This document shows positions 33,746-46,440 of a stretch of 64,000 nt of DNA, piece by piece. This DNA comes from Heligmosomoides polygyrus polygyrus. Its lineage: Eukaryota; Nematoda; Chromadorea; Rhabditida; Heligmosomidae. Position 1 is the stretch's first letter, and each line of letters opens with the position of its first letter. The notes beneath the pieces are model-generated. The model was not told where the DNA came from, searched no databases, and saw nothing but the letters and a program-made list of their open reading frames with translations. The position numbers and the translations under genes are program-made. The stretch is taken from contig OX377202.1 in the NCBI GenBank assembly GCA_947396885.1, positions 71,582,643 through 71,646,642 on the forward strand, in the 5' to 3' direction.

Positions 33746-36062
33746 TGGGCGCTACGAAATGTACATGAATAACCTGCCGTTCCCTCGCATAATAAGCCCA
33801 TTTAATATGTAAAATACGAAAGTAATGTAATGTGACCTACGACATCGCATAGAATTATAGTTCCTGATGTGTCCAAGAAGAATCCTTCTTAAACAAATTT
33901 TTATATTTTTAAGATTTTAAGAAAGCATAGCCAGCGTGTATATGAATGGGAAATATTGCGCACTGGCTGGCGAGACCAGTGAAAGCTGTTCCTGTCAAGA
34001 TATTCATCTTCTAGCCGATCTGAAGATACTATGATCTTATTCACAATCAAGAGGCAGCAAAACTATAGAACTACTAAGGCGAATTCATCACGTTTCCAAA
34101 GTCTCAAAGAAGAAATGCTGCTGGGGCTCGATCACTGCCAGCCGCCTCAGGAGGCAGGCATCTGCATTTCTATTCTAAGCTACATAGGAGAGGTGCGGTG
34201 ATATGGAATATCCTCAAAGCAGTGAAAACTGTTTTCAATATGTTTAGTCGAGTGCACTCAGAATAAAAGAAAGCTGACAAAGCACGGAATCTTCGAAGTT
34301 GGCCGTGCTCGTCATGAAAAGGTTGGAGAAAGTAAGGGCTGGCAGGTCCAAACTACCTTAATTGATTTGCGACCACAAAATAAAGAAGCTGGATGAGATT
34401 TATTCTTGATTTTCATCCATACATTATTCGTTTGCTAGGTAACGAGCTAAAGAGGAGGATTCGCGTTAATCAATCGTCTATTGACGAACTCCGCCTCCGC
34501 GGGATACCGTGGAAGTCATGGAGAATTCGGCCGATATTAGGAATTGAATGGCTGACCTGATGAAGAAGTCAGTGATCCATTCGTTGCAAACAAGTCTGGA
34601 AGCGCTTTGTCGAGCAAAGGGGAAGGAAAGGCTGGGTTGGGGTAGGAAACGAAACATGAATCGATGCAATGTGCTCGCGAAAGGCCGCATTTCCCCTCGC
34701 TAGTGAGCGCGGAGCACTCACTCCACGAGGCGTGAGTGAATCGCGTGGGAGAGATAGTGGATAAGAACGTTCACATTCCTGTTTTGGGTGCTTATGGCAC
34801 TTTCAGATGAAGATGAAGGGGCAATAAAGATAATGCAGGAAGCACCTTCAACGGCGAGCGAATCTTCGAGCCGGTCTGTGGCGTACTGCAGGGCTGAATT
34901 CACTGTTAATCGCTTCTGAAGCACCTCTTTGTAGGGTCGTCTTACACTCACCTATTGTGGCCAACACGATACATACAATACTGCTTACATCAGTCTTTAT
35001 CGTGCCTGTTTAGACTATTCGTTTGTCTTTCAATGCATGGAGAAAGGTGATGAAAAACGCTGACGTTTTCTACTACTCGTGGTCGAATCAGCTCAGCTAA
35101 AGAACACTATGGAATAAGGAATCCTAGAGGCCCGACGGCACTTAATTTTGAAGAAACGAAGAGATTTTGACTGTTTCTAAGAACATAAAAGCATCATTTT
35201 CACAGAAGCACATTGGTCTTCAAACTTGGAGGGAGCCCAGTGATGGTCGTTCCTAGTTTTGTTGTTCGGCAGTAGGAAAAGATTGGAAAATTCAGTCGAA
35301 TTTTTTTTCTGTGAAACGCAATAGATACAACACCAATTACACATACGTAAATGACGGCATGAATGGGAAATGGGGTTTGAGGGACAGTGAAAATGGGTTG
35401 GCGCCGAAAAAGGGGCGAAACGAGAACGAAAGTCAAACGTAACTTATGAAGCGAAAACCGAACACGAGAACTGAATAAAGAACACCACACAGACACTCAC
35501 AACGAGTTCGGCAGTGGTGGAAGGACTGGACTGGTGAAGGGACAAGACAAAAAGGCAACTATTATATTCTTCATTTCGGCCAAGCAGTATGCAGAGTAGA
35601 ACCGTTACTTTTCCACGATGGACTACATCTGGCAATCCTCGAGCTAATGATCAAAAAATTAATTCAAGCATTAAATCGTAACACTAGTTCATTTGAATCT
35701 CTTTGAAAGCCTTTTTAGCATAAAATCCACCTGATGACCAAAAACTGCATACTAACACCAATTGATATCCCCAGTTTACGTCTCTATTCGCAAATGCGCT
35801 GCCGAATCCATAACATGACTGAATGGAAAAAATGCTATTGCATCGTTCCGTTTCATTACATAATAGTAGTTCTTCTGATAGCTGTGGAAGAGTTTGAAAT
35901 ACGTGGAGGGACTGTGAAATGTTGGTAGAAGAGATGAGTGGACATCTTGAATTGGCCAACATGCTACGTGCGGTATAGTGGGGTGGAAGTGTGATGTGAA
36001 GCGCACTGAACAGCGATTACGACCCTTTGTCCGCTTCAATTTTTTATTCCCTCTATGTATAT
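33746..36062. other. intergenic, nothing recognised
   Basis: A minus frame at 34718-34951 (RPYKEVLQKRLTVNSALQYA) looks protein-like but is of chance length and lacks a clear acceptor. No repeats identified. Confidence 0.35.
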
Positions 36063-36345
36063 TGGGCGCGTGGGGAATATGCGCTGTGCGTGCACACGAC
36101 ACCAGGTTCTTGGTTCAGATTTCCCGTGCAGGCCAACCAAGCCTTGCCATCCCCCAGGGTCGGCAAATTGACACTAAATTTGCCTAAAAAGTTTGAAACA
36201 CTGACTTGCCCACCGGCTGGCAATCGCAAGCCATTGCATAAGCCATATACGCAGTCCAATTTAAATACTCCACGACATCCGGTAGAAGTGGAATGCGTGG
36301 CGCATCCCAAAAGAGATTGGTTGTAACGCCACCATTTTCAATACT
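36063..36345 (+). mobile_element. tRNA-derived SINE, variant subfamily
   Basis: Head decayed (GGGCGCGTGGGGAATATGCG), CAGGTTCTTGGTTCAGATTT, AACCAAGCCTTGCCATCCCC, then ATTGACACTAAATTTGCCTA and AAGCCATTGCATAAGCCATA with CGCAGTCCAATTTAAATACTCC. That middle segment differs from the common form and reappears in the copy at 50961. Confidence 0.8.
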
Positions 36346-36463
36346 TCTTCCTGCCATTTCCTCCTTTATCAGATGAATCCTTCGAAAAGCAAAGCGTGAT
36401 CAACCGATCTCCTGCAGGGATTTCGTGTTTTTGAATGAGCGCGAAAATCTCGAATGAATGTTA

Positions 36464-36957
36464 GGCCTACGGTATACTTCCGTCCACCGCGGCGACGCGC
36501 GATTGCACAGCGACGGCGCTGCCTCTCGACGCGCGGTCGAAACAACGCAAAAAGAGTGCACGGCGGGCCCTTCCACCTCTGCGACCGTCGCTTGTCGCTG
36601 TGCACTGCACGGCGACGATCGACGGCCGTAGCGCGGGACTATGTTCCTCTTCCGCCAAACGGAGGTATAAAGGCCCCCACAGAGTTGTGCGGCATCGCCG
36701 CTCGCCGCAATGGTAAGGATAGGGCAGGGACGCCGCCGGCGGCGAGCTCTGCGTCTCGCCCTATGATTAAGCATAGGGCCGCTGCGCTGCCGCAGAACTC
36801 TGTGGGGGCCTTAACTCCTCTGCGACGCGTCGCCGGAGCGACGGCGCGACAACTGACAACCGCGACACCCACAGCGCCGTCCGGCATTGCAGCGAAGGCG
36901 CACTTGACAGTTGTCCCGAGCCCGTCGCTGGGGCTACGCGGGAGTATATCATAGGCC
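36464..36957. mobile_element. GC-rich MITE with TTA target duplication (PIF/Harbinger-like by TSD)
   Basis: Left end GGCCTACGGTATACTTCCG and right end (opposite strand) GGCCTATGATATACTCCCG form imperfect TIRs of about 35-40 bp. TTA flanks both sides (36461-36463, 36958-36960). Inside, 36661-36818 folds again: AAGGCCCCCACAGAGTT at 36670 pairs with AACTCTGTGGGGGCCTT at 36796-36812. Strongly GC-rich against AT-rich flanks. Open frames across it are a by-product of GC content. Class is inferred from the 3-bp TTA alone. Confidence 0.65.
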
Positions 36958-37197
36958 TTAAAGATTATGAACCTGAAAAAGTATTGTTTGGTAACTAAAG
37001 GGAAGTTTCAGCTTCTCAGCTATAAGATAGTAAATATCTTAGAAATCACCTACGAGAGCAGAAGAGGTGTGAGCGTAAACTCATTAATAGATATATAAGA
37101 AGGAAGGGGATGCTATCAAGAAATAGAAAATCATCAGCGACTGACGTCGCGCACCTTGGCGCGCTGTCGCCTACACAGGCCCTCAAATAATTTATTA

Positions 37198-38430
37198 AGT
37201 TGAGTCATAAATTTTACAAATTTTTTCTGGAAATCAAAGTAAATCTGCTGAAGTGTTATACTGTATTTGAAAGTTTGTTTCCTAGCGATCATTCCGAGTT
37301 ATGAATCGTTAACCTTATTGTGCTCTTGAAAAGTGTTATTTACTAGAACGATGACCACTCAGTGTGAAAAAGTGTGTGGTTTCACTTCGATCAAGCTCGG
37401 CAGCAACCCAGCGAAGAAGACAAGCACATTGAGGAAGTAACCGGCAAGTTCACGCCTAGCCGAATAATTTATTGGCGATGGTACAAGAAGCTCCTTTCCG
37501 CTCAAGAGGGCAACAAACACAAACCACTCCCGGGAAGGTCATCTGCTGTAAACAAAGAGCGTCTGTGCAAACCGATGAACCGATTCTTCTCAAACCACGC
37601 TAGGACTGACGCTGATCTCCACGCCTTCCAGTAAGCCACCGCTAGTCGGCTGTAGTAGATGGGAAGGTAGCGCCAAAATCGCCTTCGACAGTACATTACG
37701 CGTTGACGGAAACCTAAGTAAATCACTGTGCTTCCGACTGCCGACAGCTACGGCACCGGGCACCGGCACGAGGGCACCTCGATCGAATCCTTATCAGCGA
37801 CGAAAAGCGGATGCTTCACTACAACTGTAAAGCCGGAAGCAATAGCTGGAACGCAGAGAGCCTTCTGACGTCAAAACCGGAGCTCCATCGAAAGGAAGTC
37901 CTGCTGTGCGTTTGGTGGATGCGTAGTGGTCCACTGCATTGGAAGCTGCTCCGCGTAGTCAGACCATTCTAAACGCTTGCTTTGATCAACAGCTCGATCA
38001 GATCCAGCAAAAATTAGTGCGGAAAGAAGACGATACGAGCCACTGTTTCATCCACCAGGACAACAGCCAACCGCTTGCGGCACTTCAGACTTTGGAAAAA
38101 TTTAGGAACTGTGCTGGACCAAAATCAAGCAACGCAATACACCTTGGACATTGTCCCGTCTGAATGCCATCTGCTTCAGTCGATGGATCACTTCGTCCAT
38201 GGTAGGCGCTTTGCCGAAGTTGATGAGGTCAAGGCGGTGGTACACTTCTGCAGGTCGGAACCGACCGAATTCTACCATGAACTGAGTGGATGTAATCCAC
38301 CCAGTTCATGAAAAGAAGAATCTCATAGAGAATAATGGCAATTACTTCGTTAAGTCAATCATGTTTCTTTTGTTTTATATTCTCATTTTTGCTTGAAGGC
38401 CAACTTTGTTGCAAAATATATCGCTCAATC
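37198..38430 (+). mobile_element. third mariner element with TIRs
   Basis: Left end AGTTGAGTCATAAATTTTAC and right end (opposite strand) GATTGAGCGATATATTTTGC are diverged TIRs. TA lies just outside both (37196-37197, 38431-38432). Length 1233 bp, normal for mariner. Confidence 0.75.
37356..38396 (+). pseudogene. mariner transposase relic
   Basis: Fragments in three frames: VTGKFTPSRIIYWRWYKKL (helix-turn-helix region), HWKLLR, CFDQQLDQIQQKL, CFIHQDNSQPLAALQT (second catalytic Asp region), SECHLLQSMDHFVHGRRF, EPTEFYHELSG and the C-terminal ENNGNYFVK. Many stops and shifts. The 34-bp hairpin at 38276-38309 (CATGAACTG...CAGTTCATG) lies in its 3' part and is probably a secondary local duplication. 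Confidence 0.8.
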
Positions 38431-38432
38431 TA

Positions 38433-39487
38433 ATATGTTTCGTACCAGTTTGTTCCATTGGTGAAAACGTCAGGGAAAAGGTAAAGCTACTTACTAAGAA
38501 GAAGTATTTCAGCGTTACCTAGCCAGACAACCGTGGTAGAAATGGAGCAATGTTACGTCCTAACTGATCTGAAATGTTTGAGGCGTCTCTTCTTTCTTCC
38601 TCTCTTAATCCCATGCACCTAAAGAAGATAAGCAAATTTCAAGGTTTAGTGCACATCATGAAGCTAAACCGAGGGCTGGACACAGTTTTGGATTGAGGGT
38701 TCAAGCATAGTGGAGCATAGGATTATGAGTAAAAAACACTTTAGATGCTTTGCAATGACTGATAAGCGGCGCCTTTAAAATCTTGGCGGGTCAAGTGACG
38801 CAGTTACAAGGGGGCCTATCCCCTTTCACTGTTAAATCCAAAGAATTTATTCAAAACGCTTTCATGAAAATTTGAGGACGGATGCCTATAAATTTCGTGA
38901 CTGTAGAAAACCACTCAATTTGTTGCGGTTAGAATCAAATGCGGTTCTGGAATAGGAACAAACAAATAAACTCCCTTCCTCGCGATCTGCCTCTCGAAAA
39001 TGTTCAGATACTATAAGATCTCGAAAAGGTGTTAAGCTAAAGTTGTTCAGAAACTGTTATGCGTGGAAGGATTAGGTCGCGACTTGATGTAACTGAGGAA
39101 AAAGTAGAAAGATTTTTGGTACTCTGCAGAGTTGTAGCCGCACCGCCCCGGTGAGACATCTAAACATGGGTAAATTAGATTAGCCACATCCCGGAGATGT
39201 CCTCCCTGCCTGGATCTGTGCTCTCTGCGTCAGGTTCACAATTTTATTAAGCGGGACTAGTACTGCGCAGCATTCCGAATTAGGAAATGTGACCTTGTAA
39301 CCGCCGCCCTGAGGAAGGCACACACATCCAAACCGTATATGGGTTCCGACCCCGAAGAGGCAAAACGTGCCTTTCATCTATCCGGGATTAGCAGGCTGAT
39401 GTTCGACATGACTGCAAAGGACAAGCGATTGGCATTTCTACCAATTGACCATAGTAAAATGTCATTGTTCACCCGATGACCAAAACA
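38433..39487. other. intergenic, nothing recognised
   Basis: No supported feature. Confidence 0.4.
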
Positions 39488-39665
39488 CTTTATCATTCCA
39501 GGCTAGTCTGGAAGGATAAATTCACTGACCCCGGAGGGATAGACGGTTTGGTTGGCCAATGCGGGAAATCCGAATCAAGGACCTAGTACATAACTGGTGC
39601 TCATGACAACCGGAGTCAACCGGAGCTCCTTCATGATCGCTCACACCCTCCGACTGCGCTCCTTT
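39488..39665 (-). repeat. SINE fragment, head half
   Basis: Minus strand carries GCGCAGTCGGAGGGTGTGAG, CCTTGATTCGGATTTCCCGC and CCAACCAAACCGTCTATCCC. The tail half is not in register. A short AAGGTGTGGCGCACATCAAA near 39710 may be a displaced tail piece. Confidence 0.65.
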
Positions 39666-41489
39666 ATTTAATATTTAAAAGCCCTTCGCTCCTTTAATTA
39701 GATGCACAAGGTGTGGCGCACATCAAAAAATACGTTTTCTTTCTTCTCAGATCTTGAGACAGCATCTTGATCCTCGCTTCTCTCAACACCCACGGCTGGT
39801 TCGGTGTTATTCGCTTGCACGCCGACCCTCATTCGCTATGAGCTTCACTGCGCCCATTAGACTTTCACTAAAGGCATCCAGTTCTGTCCCTAACTCAGCT
39901 TCGATACGGTTCTGGCAACAATTCATGTCAGAAGCTAAGTGCCAGTGAGTAGCTAATCGGAAGCGGAAATCGGAGTCAACACTACTTAGGCGATGTCCAA
40001 TTAGACAGTTTGCTCGATGGAACCGAGGGGACTACAAGGTCGCTCTCATTTCTCGCTGCTAACAACAGCAGCAACGTCAACGTATTTCGCGGTGCGCTGC
40101 TAGACAGACACAAATTTGATGTGTTTCAGCGTTTTCAACGGCGTAAGCAATTATGTGAATGGAGCGGAGCCCTTGGCGCTGCTTAAACCTCACTGAAATA
40201 ATTTGGTAGTGCATGTAGCGCAATAGCGCATGCGGACACCTTCCTCGCGTAAACACTTCTAGGTGTAAACCATTAAATACGGATGTGCGTAAATGACGTC
40301 CGAAATCCCATAAAGCCAAATAGTAGGAGGTGTCTAACGTGTAGTGCAACTATAAAATTGTTTGGTAAGGTAACGGAAGGTAATTCAGTATTTTTCACTC
40401 TATTGGATCATTTTCAGCCTAAGCTGCACATTTTTTCTAGATAAGCTGGAATCGTCAGAAATCCTTTCTAATCGAACAGCACAAGCTCTGTGAGGGTCAA
40501 AATGAAGTGTTGATTCGTCTTGAAGTGGCGCCTATGAATCGTTCCCAAAAAGCTCACACCGTTAGAGCGACCACAAAAGCCCCATTCTCTCAGCTTTCCT
40601 TTAGATTGTATATAAATTTCGCGATTTTAAAGCAAGTTGGAAAACGCTGAAGCACATCAAATTTCGGCAAAGATACGGAGGGAAAGAAGGAGGGAAGCGC
40701 CTGTGGAAGTCTGTGCTCTGGGAAGCAGATATCTCAGCGATAAGACGATAAATAAAAACAAAATTTCCGTTACATTTTCACATCGTTTCAACTTCTGAAA
40801 AACAGAAGCGCCAAAGAAGAAACAAGCCCTTGGTGTTCTGCCCTTCACCGATTATGACAGCGATGCGGTTGGAGAAGCTAAGAACGCAATTGCCTGTCAG
40901 TCGGGCAGCCGACTCTTCAGTGCAACGCCATCATGCCTCAGCGACCGACGGGAACACCATTGGATTGGCTTGCCATTTGACGCGCTTAAGTAGCGCTGGG
41001 AGCTGCCGCCAGGTTCTTGTCACTCCTCTGCGAACTGCAGGGTTCCGAAGGAGAAGCGCGGCAGTGAATCACGAAGTCCGCCGAACTGCGATGGCGGCCG
41101 GGTCTCCGCCGAAAACGCGGGCCATGGAATGCGACGCTCGCCAAATCAGGGAGCAGGAAAGTGAAGGCCGGTAGTGAATCACCTGCATCCTCCGCCTACT
41201 CAGCGGACGATCCCAGCGTTAAGGACCGCTACCACCGGTTTTGAGTGGCTCATAATCGGCACTCATTTGGAAATTGCTGCTCTATCTATCATTACTACAC
41301 GGGCGCTCGCTTTTTTGAGGGAAGCTCGGTAGTCCTCTTCCCCTTCTAGTCCGGTATTTCCGAAGGTGAGTATCTCATGTCGATCCTTCCGCTTCAAGTG
41401 ATGTTAAAAGGCCTGAAATTACGACAATTCCGACGTTCAAAAATGATTGCGAAGTTCGCAAGCTTTAGTCAAAACGATCATTACCATGG
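39666..41489. other. intergenic, nothing recognised
   Basis: A plus frame at 40830-41174 is in GC-rich sequence and of chance length. Nothing else. Confidence 0.35.
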
Positions 41490-41602
41490 ATGTGCGGAAT
41501 TTTTTTCCCGAGAAAAGTGGAACTCGAAGTACGGAAAGTACGGAACGGAAAAGCTCAAAAATGGGCAGAAACCGGGATACGAAACACGGAAACGGAAATG
41601 AC
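41490..41602 (+). repeat. CGGAA-rich degenerate repeat, copy 1 (inverted partner 42505-42615)
   Basis: TGTGCGGAATTTTTTTCCCG, GTACGGAAAGTACGGAACGG and ACACGGAAACGGAAATGAC. The opposite strand of 42505-42615 begins TGTGCGGAATTTCTGTTTCC and ends GAACGGAAATGACGAC, so the two are related in inverted orientation about 1 kb apart. Confidence 0.6.
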
Positions 41603-42504
41603 CCAAATCTCATTTCTTCATTTAATTTTTCATAAGTATATATCCATAATGGTACAGGTAGGTTGCCGTTAACGAATTTAGGAAGCAGGGAAGGCAGCAT
41701 GCGACTCATTTCCAGCAGCATATATCAATAAAAATCCTTGTATTCGTGTTATTACTAAGATTTTCAAACGTTACTAGGGTAACAAATCGAAGTTAATGCA
41801 AAACCTTCCTGCATACGGGACCTAGAAGGCAATTTAACCTAGATGAATCCAGCTGGCGAGTAAGATGCTAGAGATTTCGTCAGTTATGACACTTAACCGG
41901 TCCTACTGAATGTCCCGGAGCTATCCTAATCGGGAGGGGCAGCGCTAAGGCTACACTTGCGCTCAGCACCCACGACACGACACCTACTCTCTGAGTTCGC
42001 ATGGATACCATAGTATCATTTGGTAGTAGCTGAAGCTCTAGAGCAAACTCAAAGGAGACGGTGGAGAGGTAAGACAACGTATTCCCTCCTATGACTAGGA
42101 TCCAATGCGTGGATGCAATGCCTCCTATGGAAAGCAATGTTAGCAACCTAAGAGTGCTTATAGAACTCTGATCTAGAATTGGTGTTCCATGCCAGAAGAA
42201 GGTTATTAAGGAAAAAACATAAGTATGCTCCGAATAACGAACTTGATTACTGACTTGAGCACTAATGAAGCCTTCTCAGGCTTTATACTATTCGGTAGTA
42301 CATCGTGTCAAGAAAAGAAAAAAAAAGAATACAATTAGGTGATCACACTGTTTCGAAATCAGGATTCATCACCAGTTTGAAAGCAACACAACCACAAAAT
42401 CAAAAAAAGACGACGCATAGTTGATCTCTTTCTTCAGCCTTTCGTTTAAGTTCAAGAGGTGAATGAAGACAGCGCAAAGCAATGAGTGAGTGATGAGTCG
42501 TCAT

Positions 42505-42615
42505 TTCCGTTCCGTCTTCTGGCCCAAAAGGGAGCGGAACAGGAACGAAACGGAAGGACTAAAACGACCGAAAACCGGAATTCGGAGTACGGAAACAGAA
42601 ATTCCGCACACCCTT
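42505..42615 (-). repeat. CGGAA-rich degenerate repeat, copy 2 (inverted partner 41490-41602)
   Basis: Shares both end words with copy 1 and a CGGAA-rich middle. The DNA between the two (41603-42504) shows no gene. Confidence 0.6.
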
Positions 42616-43184
42616 GATCACTACTATAGACATAAACGTACAACAGCGATTAAATTCGCTCGTTAGGGATTACATGGAATGCGCATGGATGGAAGAATTC
42701 TCTTGAACTTTCGTTTCACAGACGACGTCATACTCTTCTTGAATTTCAACGCTGAAGTACATAGGTGACGTTTGCTGGGTTAAACAAAGCAGGAGAAGGA
42801 TTGGATTTCGAATAAGGAGGAGGAGAAGGAGCGTCTACTGCGAGGAAGAAGGAAATTAACTGGAAGGCTCCAAACAATGAGAAGTATTCTACGTGTTCCT
42901 CAGACCGATTCCGTGTGGAAGGGTAAAATGTTGATGGCCATGAAGAGACAAGACGACCGACAAATGAAAAGAGCGCAGGAGTGAATCTCGAGGGCGGCAA
43001 GTTGCAGCGACATGTTCGTCGCACGGCTGACGTTGGGAACGAACCAACCAACTTGTCCTCGTCACCAAGTTCGAAGGACAACAACGTCCTGGACGACGTC
43101 GGCGGGACAACGGAAGGATGCAAATGATGTTGTGTCCTGCTAATAACTAGGTCTTCATTGCACATAGCGTAAATCGAGCCTTGG

Positions 43185-43390
43185 TTTGGAGTGGGCCACG
43201 CACTTTTCCTCTGCAGGTTATCCTGAATGCGATTCGAATGCGCATTTGGGTAGTGGTGGTCAGCCAAAGGACAACTCATTGTTTTACCATTCTCAGATAC
43301 GTATGGTACCAATTCACCGACCCCGGAGGGAAGGAAGGCTTTGTTGGTTTTGGCGGGATCTCGAACTTTAAACCTTAAATCGATTCGAGG
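43185..43390 (-). repeat. degenerate tRNA-derived SINE
   Basis: Minus-strand CCAACAAAGCCTTCCTTCCC, TCCGGGGTCGGTGAATTGGTACC and GCATTCGAATCGCATTC match the SINE body. The tRNA head is largely lost. It lies next to a C10 run (43406-43415). Confidence 0.65.
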
Positions 43391-43431
43391 TACATGCGAA
43401 AGCCGCCCCCCCCCCTCCACCCCAGAGTGTG

Positions 43432-44954
43432 ATATACCATTTTCAGTCGAATTGGACACTTTTGAAATCAAATTGGACACTCTTTAAATCAAATTGGACA
43501 CTTTTCACGTCAAATTGGACACTTTTTACGTCAAATTGGACACTTTTCACGTCAAATTGGACACTCTTCTAAGCTCGCATAAGACTTTTTAAATCAAAGA
43601 GAACTCTTCCAAACTGCAACAGCCTTTATAAAGGTTGAACTACAGACTCAATAAAATGGTTAGAAAAATTTTTGTTCAAGGAAAATTTAGAATAACTTTT
43701 TTTGATTTTTTTGCTTTAGCTGCCCGAATGAGTGCAATAATTTTATAAAATTTTTACTTTTGAAGAAAAATGACAATTTGTATTTTGTCTTAAAGCGCAG
43801 CAAAGCAGCAACCATAAAGTGAATTAAAAAACCGGATTGTGCCATAAACTCAAAAATCTTCTCACGATTTTTAATTGATTGATAATGTAAATGCTGTTTA
43901 CATGGAATTACGAGGTATGCGCGTTCTTAACAATTGATGTTTAAATGAACTATAATTATAGATGTAATCAGCATATACATAATATAAATCTACGAAAGCA
44001 GTATTCTTCTTTTCCATTTCAAGTAGGTAAAAGAATGTATTACAAAGTGAATAAACACATCAAACACTAAAAGGTTGTTCCGCTGCTGCAGTGGCCAAGT
44101 TCATCAGTTATAGCCAAGCTGGACGATTATGACATTAAAGAGAACATATCAATAAAATATGTTGATTATGTTTATATGTTGATTTATACATACCTGTAGA
44201 CAATGCAACAATTACAAATGTAAAGAACGCGCATATCCCCACCTTGTTATTTCATGTTAGCAGCATTTACACTATCAATCAATCGTCTTGGACGAGTTCA
44301 TGGCGTAATCTCATCTCTTGGCACTAAAAATTTCCGGCTTTCTGTTTTTTAAAACATGCTATCGAGCATTATATAATATTTCCATGAATAACTAGAATTT
44401 TATAAAATTTCAAATAAAGTGTTCACTTATTGGGTAAGTGAATTAAAAGTTTAAAGAAAACATACTAAAATTTTCCACAAACAAAAAAACTGTAGACAAT
44501 GCAACAATTACAATTGTTAAGAACGCTCATACCTCGTAATTCCATGTAAACAGCATTCACACTATCAATCAAATAAAAATCGCGACAAGCTTTTCGAGTG
44601 CATGGAGCAATCTGGTCTTTCAGTGAACTTTATGGTTGCTGCTTTGCTGCGCTTTAAAACAAAATACAAATTGTTATTTTTCCTCAGAAAGTAAAAATTT
44701 TATAAAATTACTACACTCATTCGGGCAGCTAAAGTAAAAAAATTTCAAAAAAAGTTATTCTAAATTTTCCTTGAACAAAAATTTTTCTAACTATTTTATG
44801 TGTTAGTATTTCAATCTGTATAAAGTTTGTTGCAATTCGGAAAGTTCTCTTAGATTTAAAAGTGTTAGGCGAGCTTAGAACAGTGTCAAATTTGACGTGA
44901 AAAGTGTCCAATTTGGTTTAAAAAGTGTCCAATTCGACCTGAAAATGGTATATA
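43432..44954. mobile_element. 1.5 kb non-coding element with arms of about 450-500 bp in inverted repeat
   Basis: The left arm (43432-about 43940) and right arm (about 44512-44954) are inverted copies, roughly 80-85% identical by eye. Both start ATATACCATTTTCAG then TCGAATTGGACAC, and share GCTGCCCGAATGAGTG and GCGCAGCAAAGCAGCAACCA. An extra partial copy of the inner arm, 44194-44320, repeats 44490-44625 in direct orientation. No long ORF, so it must be non-autonomous. Superfam unknown; no clear TSD. Confidence 0.8.
43451..43576 (+). repeat. 21-bp tandem repeat in the left arm (about 5.5-6 units)
   Basis: Unit ATTGGACACTTTTCACGTCAA with small changes, starting at 43451, 43472, 43493, 43514, 43535 and 43556. 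The right arm has only two or three units. Such subterminal arrays often bind a transposase in other elements; that role is inference here. Confidence 0.9.
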
Positions 44955-45153
44955 TTAGTGACATATTGCAGTTATTAAGAATAACAGCGGTTAAATGGTT
45001 AGGGCTAAGAAATAGCATTCTATTATATCATCTTCGTTGGTTCTTGCTGGACATAAACAATGTTGGTATGTCTGTATTCAGTAATAGGCGCGTTGAAGTG
45101 CAGTCGGAAGAGGCAGCGGCTGTCGCATGCAGGGGAGCACAAAACATTCTGGG

Positions 45154-45235
45154 CGTTAAATATATTTAACGAGTATTTTATGCGGAAACTTTCGTTAAAT
45201 TTCCGGTAAATCCTTAAGTTTCGTTAAAACTACAA
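45154..45235. repeat. CGTTAAA cluster with perfect 18-bp palindrome
   Basis: CGTTAAATATATTTAACG (45154-45171) is a perfect palindrome, followed by TTTCGTTAAATTTCCGG and TTTCGTTAAAAC. A related set, TTCGTTAAATTCGTTAAATC with GTCGTTAAATG, lies at 46010-46080. The DNA between shows no gene. Confidence 0.6.
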
Positions 45236-46147
45236 ATTGAAGCTGCTACGTATGATCTAAATTGAAAAAAAATCAGGAAAATCGTTTCATGTCCCAACTT
45301 CAGCAGGTCAACAACTAAAGTTCAACGAACGCAGCGTAACATAGACAATTCGCTACCAAGAAGGGGCGGACAGCAAAATAAACCAGACTTCGGCAGCAGA
45401 TTGTCTTCAGAGAAAGACATCTTGAAACGCAAGTTGGATCAGACAGACCTCGGAGTTCCCTCTCTTAAATAGTTCTGTGCTGAACTGTTTAGTGTGGCTG
45501 TTCTACGAGCATGTACAATCTCGACGCAGACACTAACCACTAAGTACCGAAAGAACTAATAAAAACACTATTAAAAGCCCATCAGGGAATGTTAATGTTC
45601 AGGAAAAGCAACCTTCGAACATTTCCTGTTGCAAGCGTTTTTCGCGGATCTTTAAAAATACATTTAGCGAGAGAACACATTATTTCCGTCTCGACAGTTC
45701 CAGCAGGCTAGAAAAACTAATTTGGGATAAGCAGTGCCAAATTTGGTTAGGCAGATCTTACGAGGGGGTCAGAGAAATATTTTAGTGCATTCATTGACGT
45801 GCTTGGCGGCTCGGCGAAGAACTTTTCTAGCTTCTGAATGAAAAACGAGGAACGCTTGGCGTGGAAAAGGACGGTGTCTTTCTGATTTCAAGTTTTTTAG
45901 AAGCATTCCTAGTCGGCAGAGGGATGGGAGTTGCAATATTAGTGGAGAGTAGAAGGAAAAGTGATGTTGAGAAAACAGATCCTTCAAAAATCGGCTAAAT
46001 TTCTAGAAATTTCTGTTAAGTAGTTAAGCCGAAAAACTTCGTAAATTCGTTAAATTCGTTAAATCGTTAGTCGTTAAATGTGCACCTATGGTCACATTCA
46101 CCAGCTTCCAGGCTTCTTTTTCGGAATCCCCGTCTAGCGCCGTCCTT

Positions 46148-46227
46148 TATTATTTTATTCTTTTTCATCAATATGGTTTCTATGTGTTATTATTTTATTC
46201 TTTTTCATCAATATGGTTTCTATGTGT
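46148..46227 (+). repeat. 40-bp perfect tandem duplication
   Basis: Two identical 40-bp units (46148-46187 and 46188-46227), each containing TTTTTCATCAATATGGTTTC. Perfect identity implies a recent event. Confidence 0.95.
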
Positions 46228-46440
46228 CTATTTCCGACTATGTACGTCCTCATCTTAGGTTCCTTTACTCCGTTTCAGATCCATGCTCAACTCCAATTCC
46301 ATCACAGCACATCCACAATCTAAAGTGCTGCTTGTTTTACTCACCACTCAGTTTTTATTTACCTTCAGTGGTGGCTGGGCGGAGGACGACCCTTTCAAGA
46401 GACAACCCAGGTAGAATTTAATTAAGAGTAGAGGTTAACG

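Noticed and set aside
38276..38309. 34-bp hairpin as a possible terminator or regulatory RNA
   Set aside because: It lies within the decayed mariner coding region; a small local inverted duplication explains it better.
42746..43480. 244-codon minus-strand open frame
   Set aside because: Its first third runs through a SINE and the end of the long-inverted-repeat element, and the rest has no motif or splice support. Best explained by chance over repeats.
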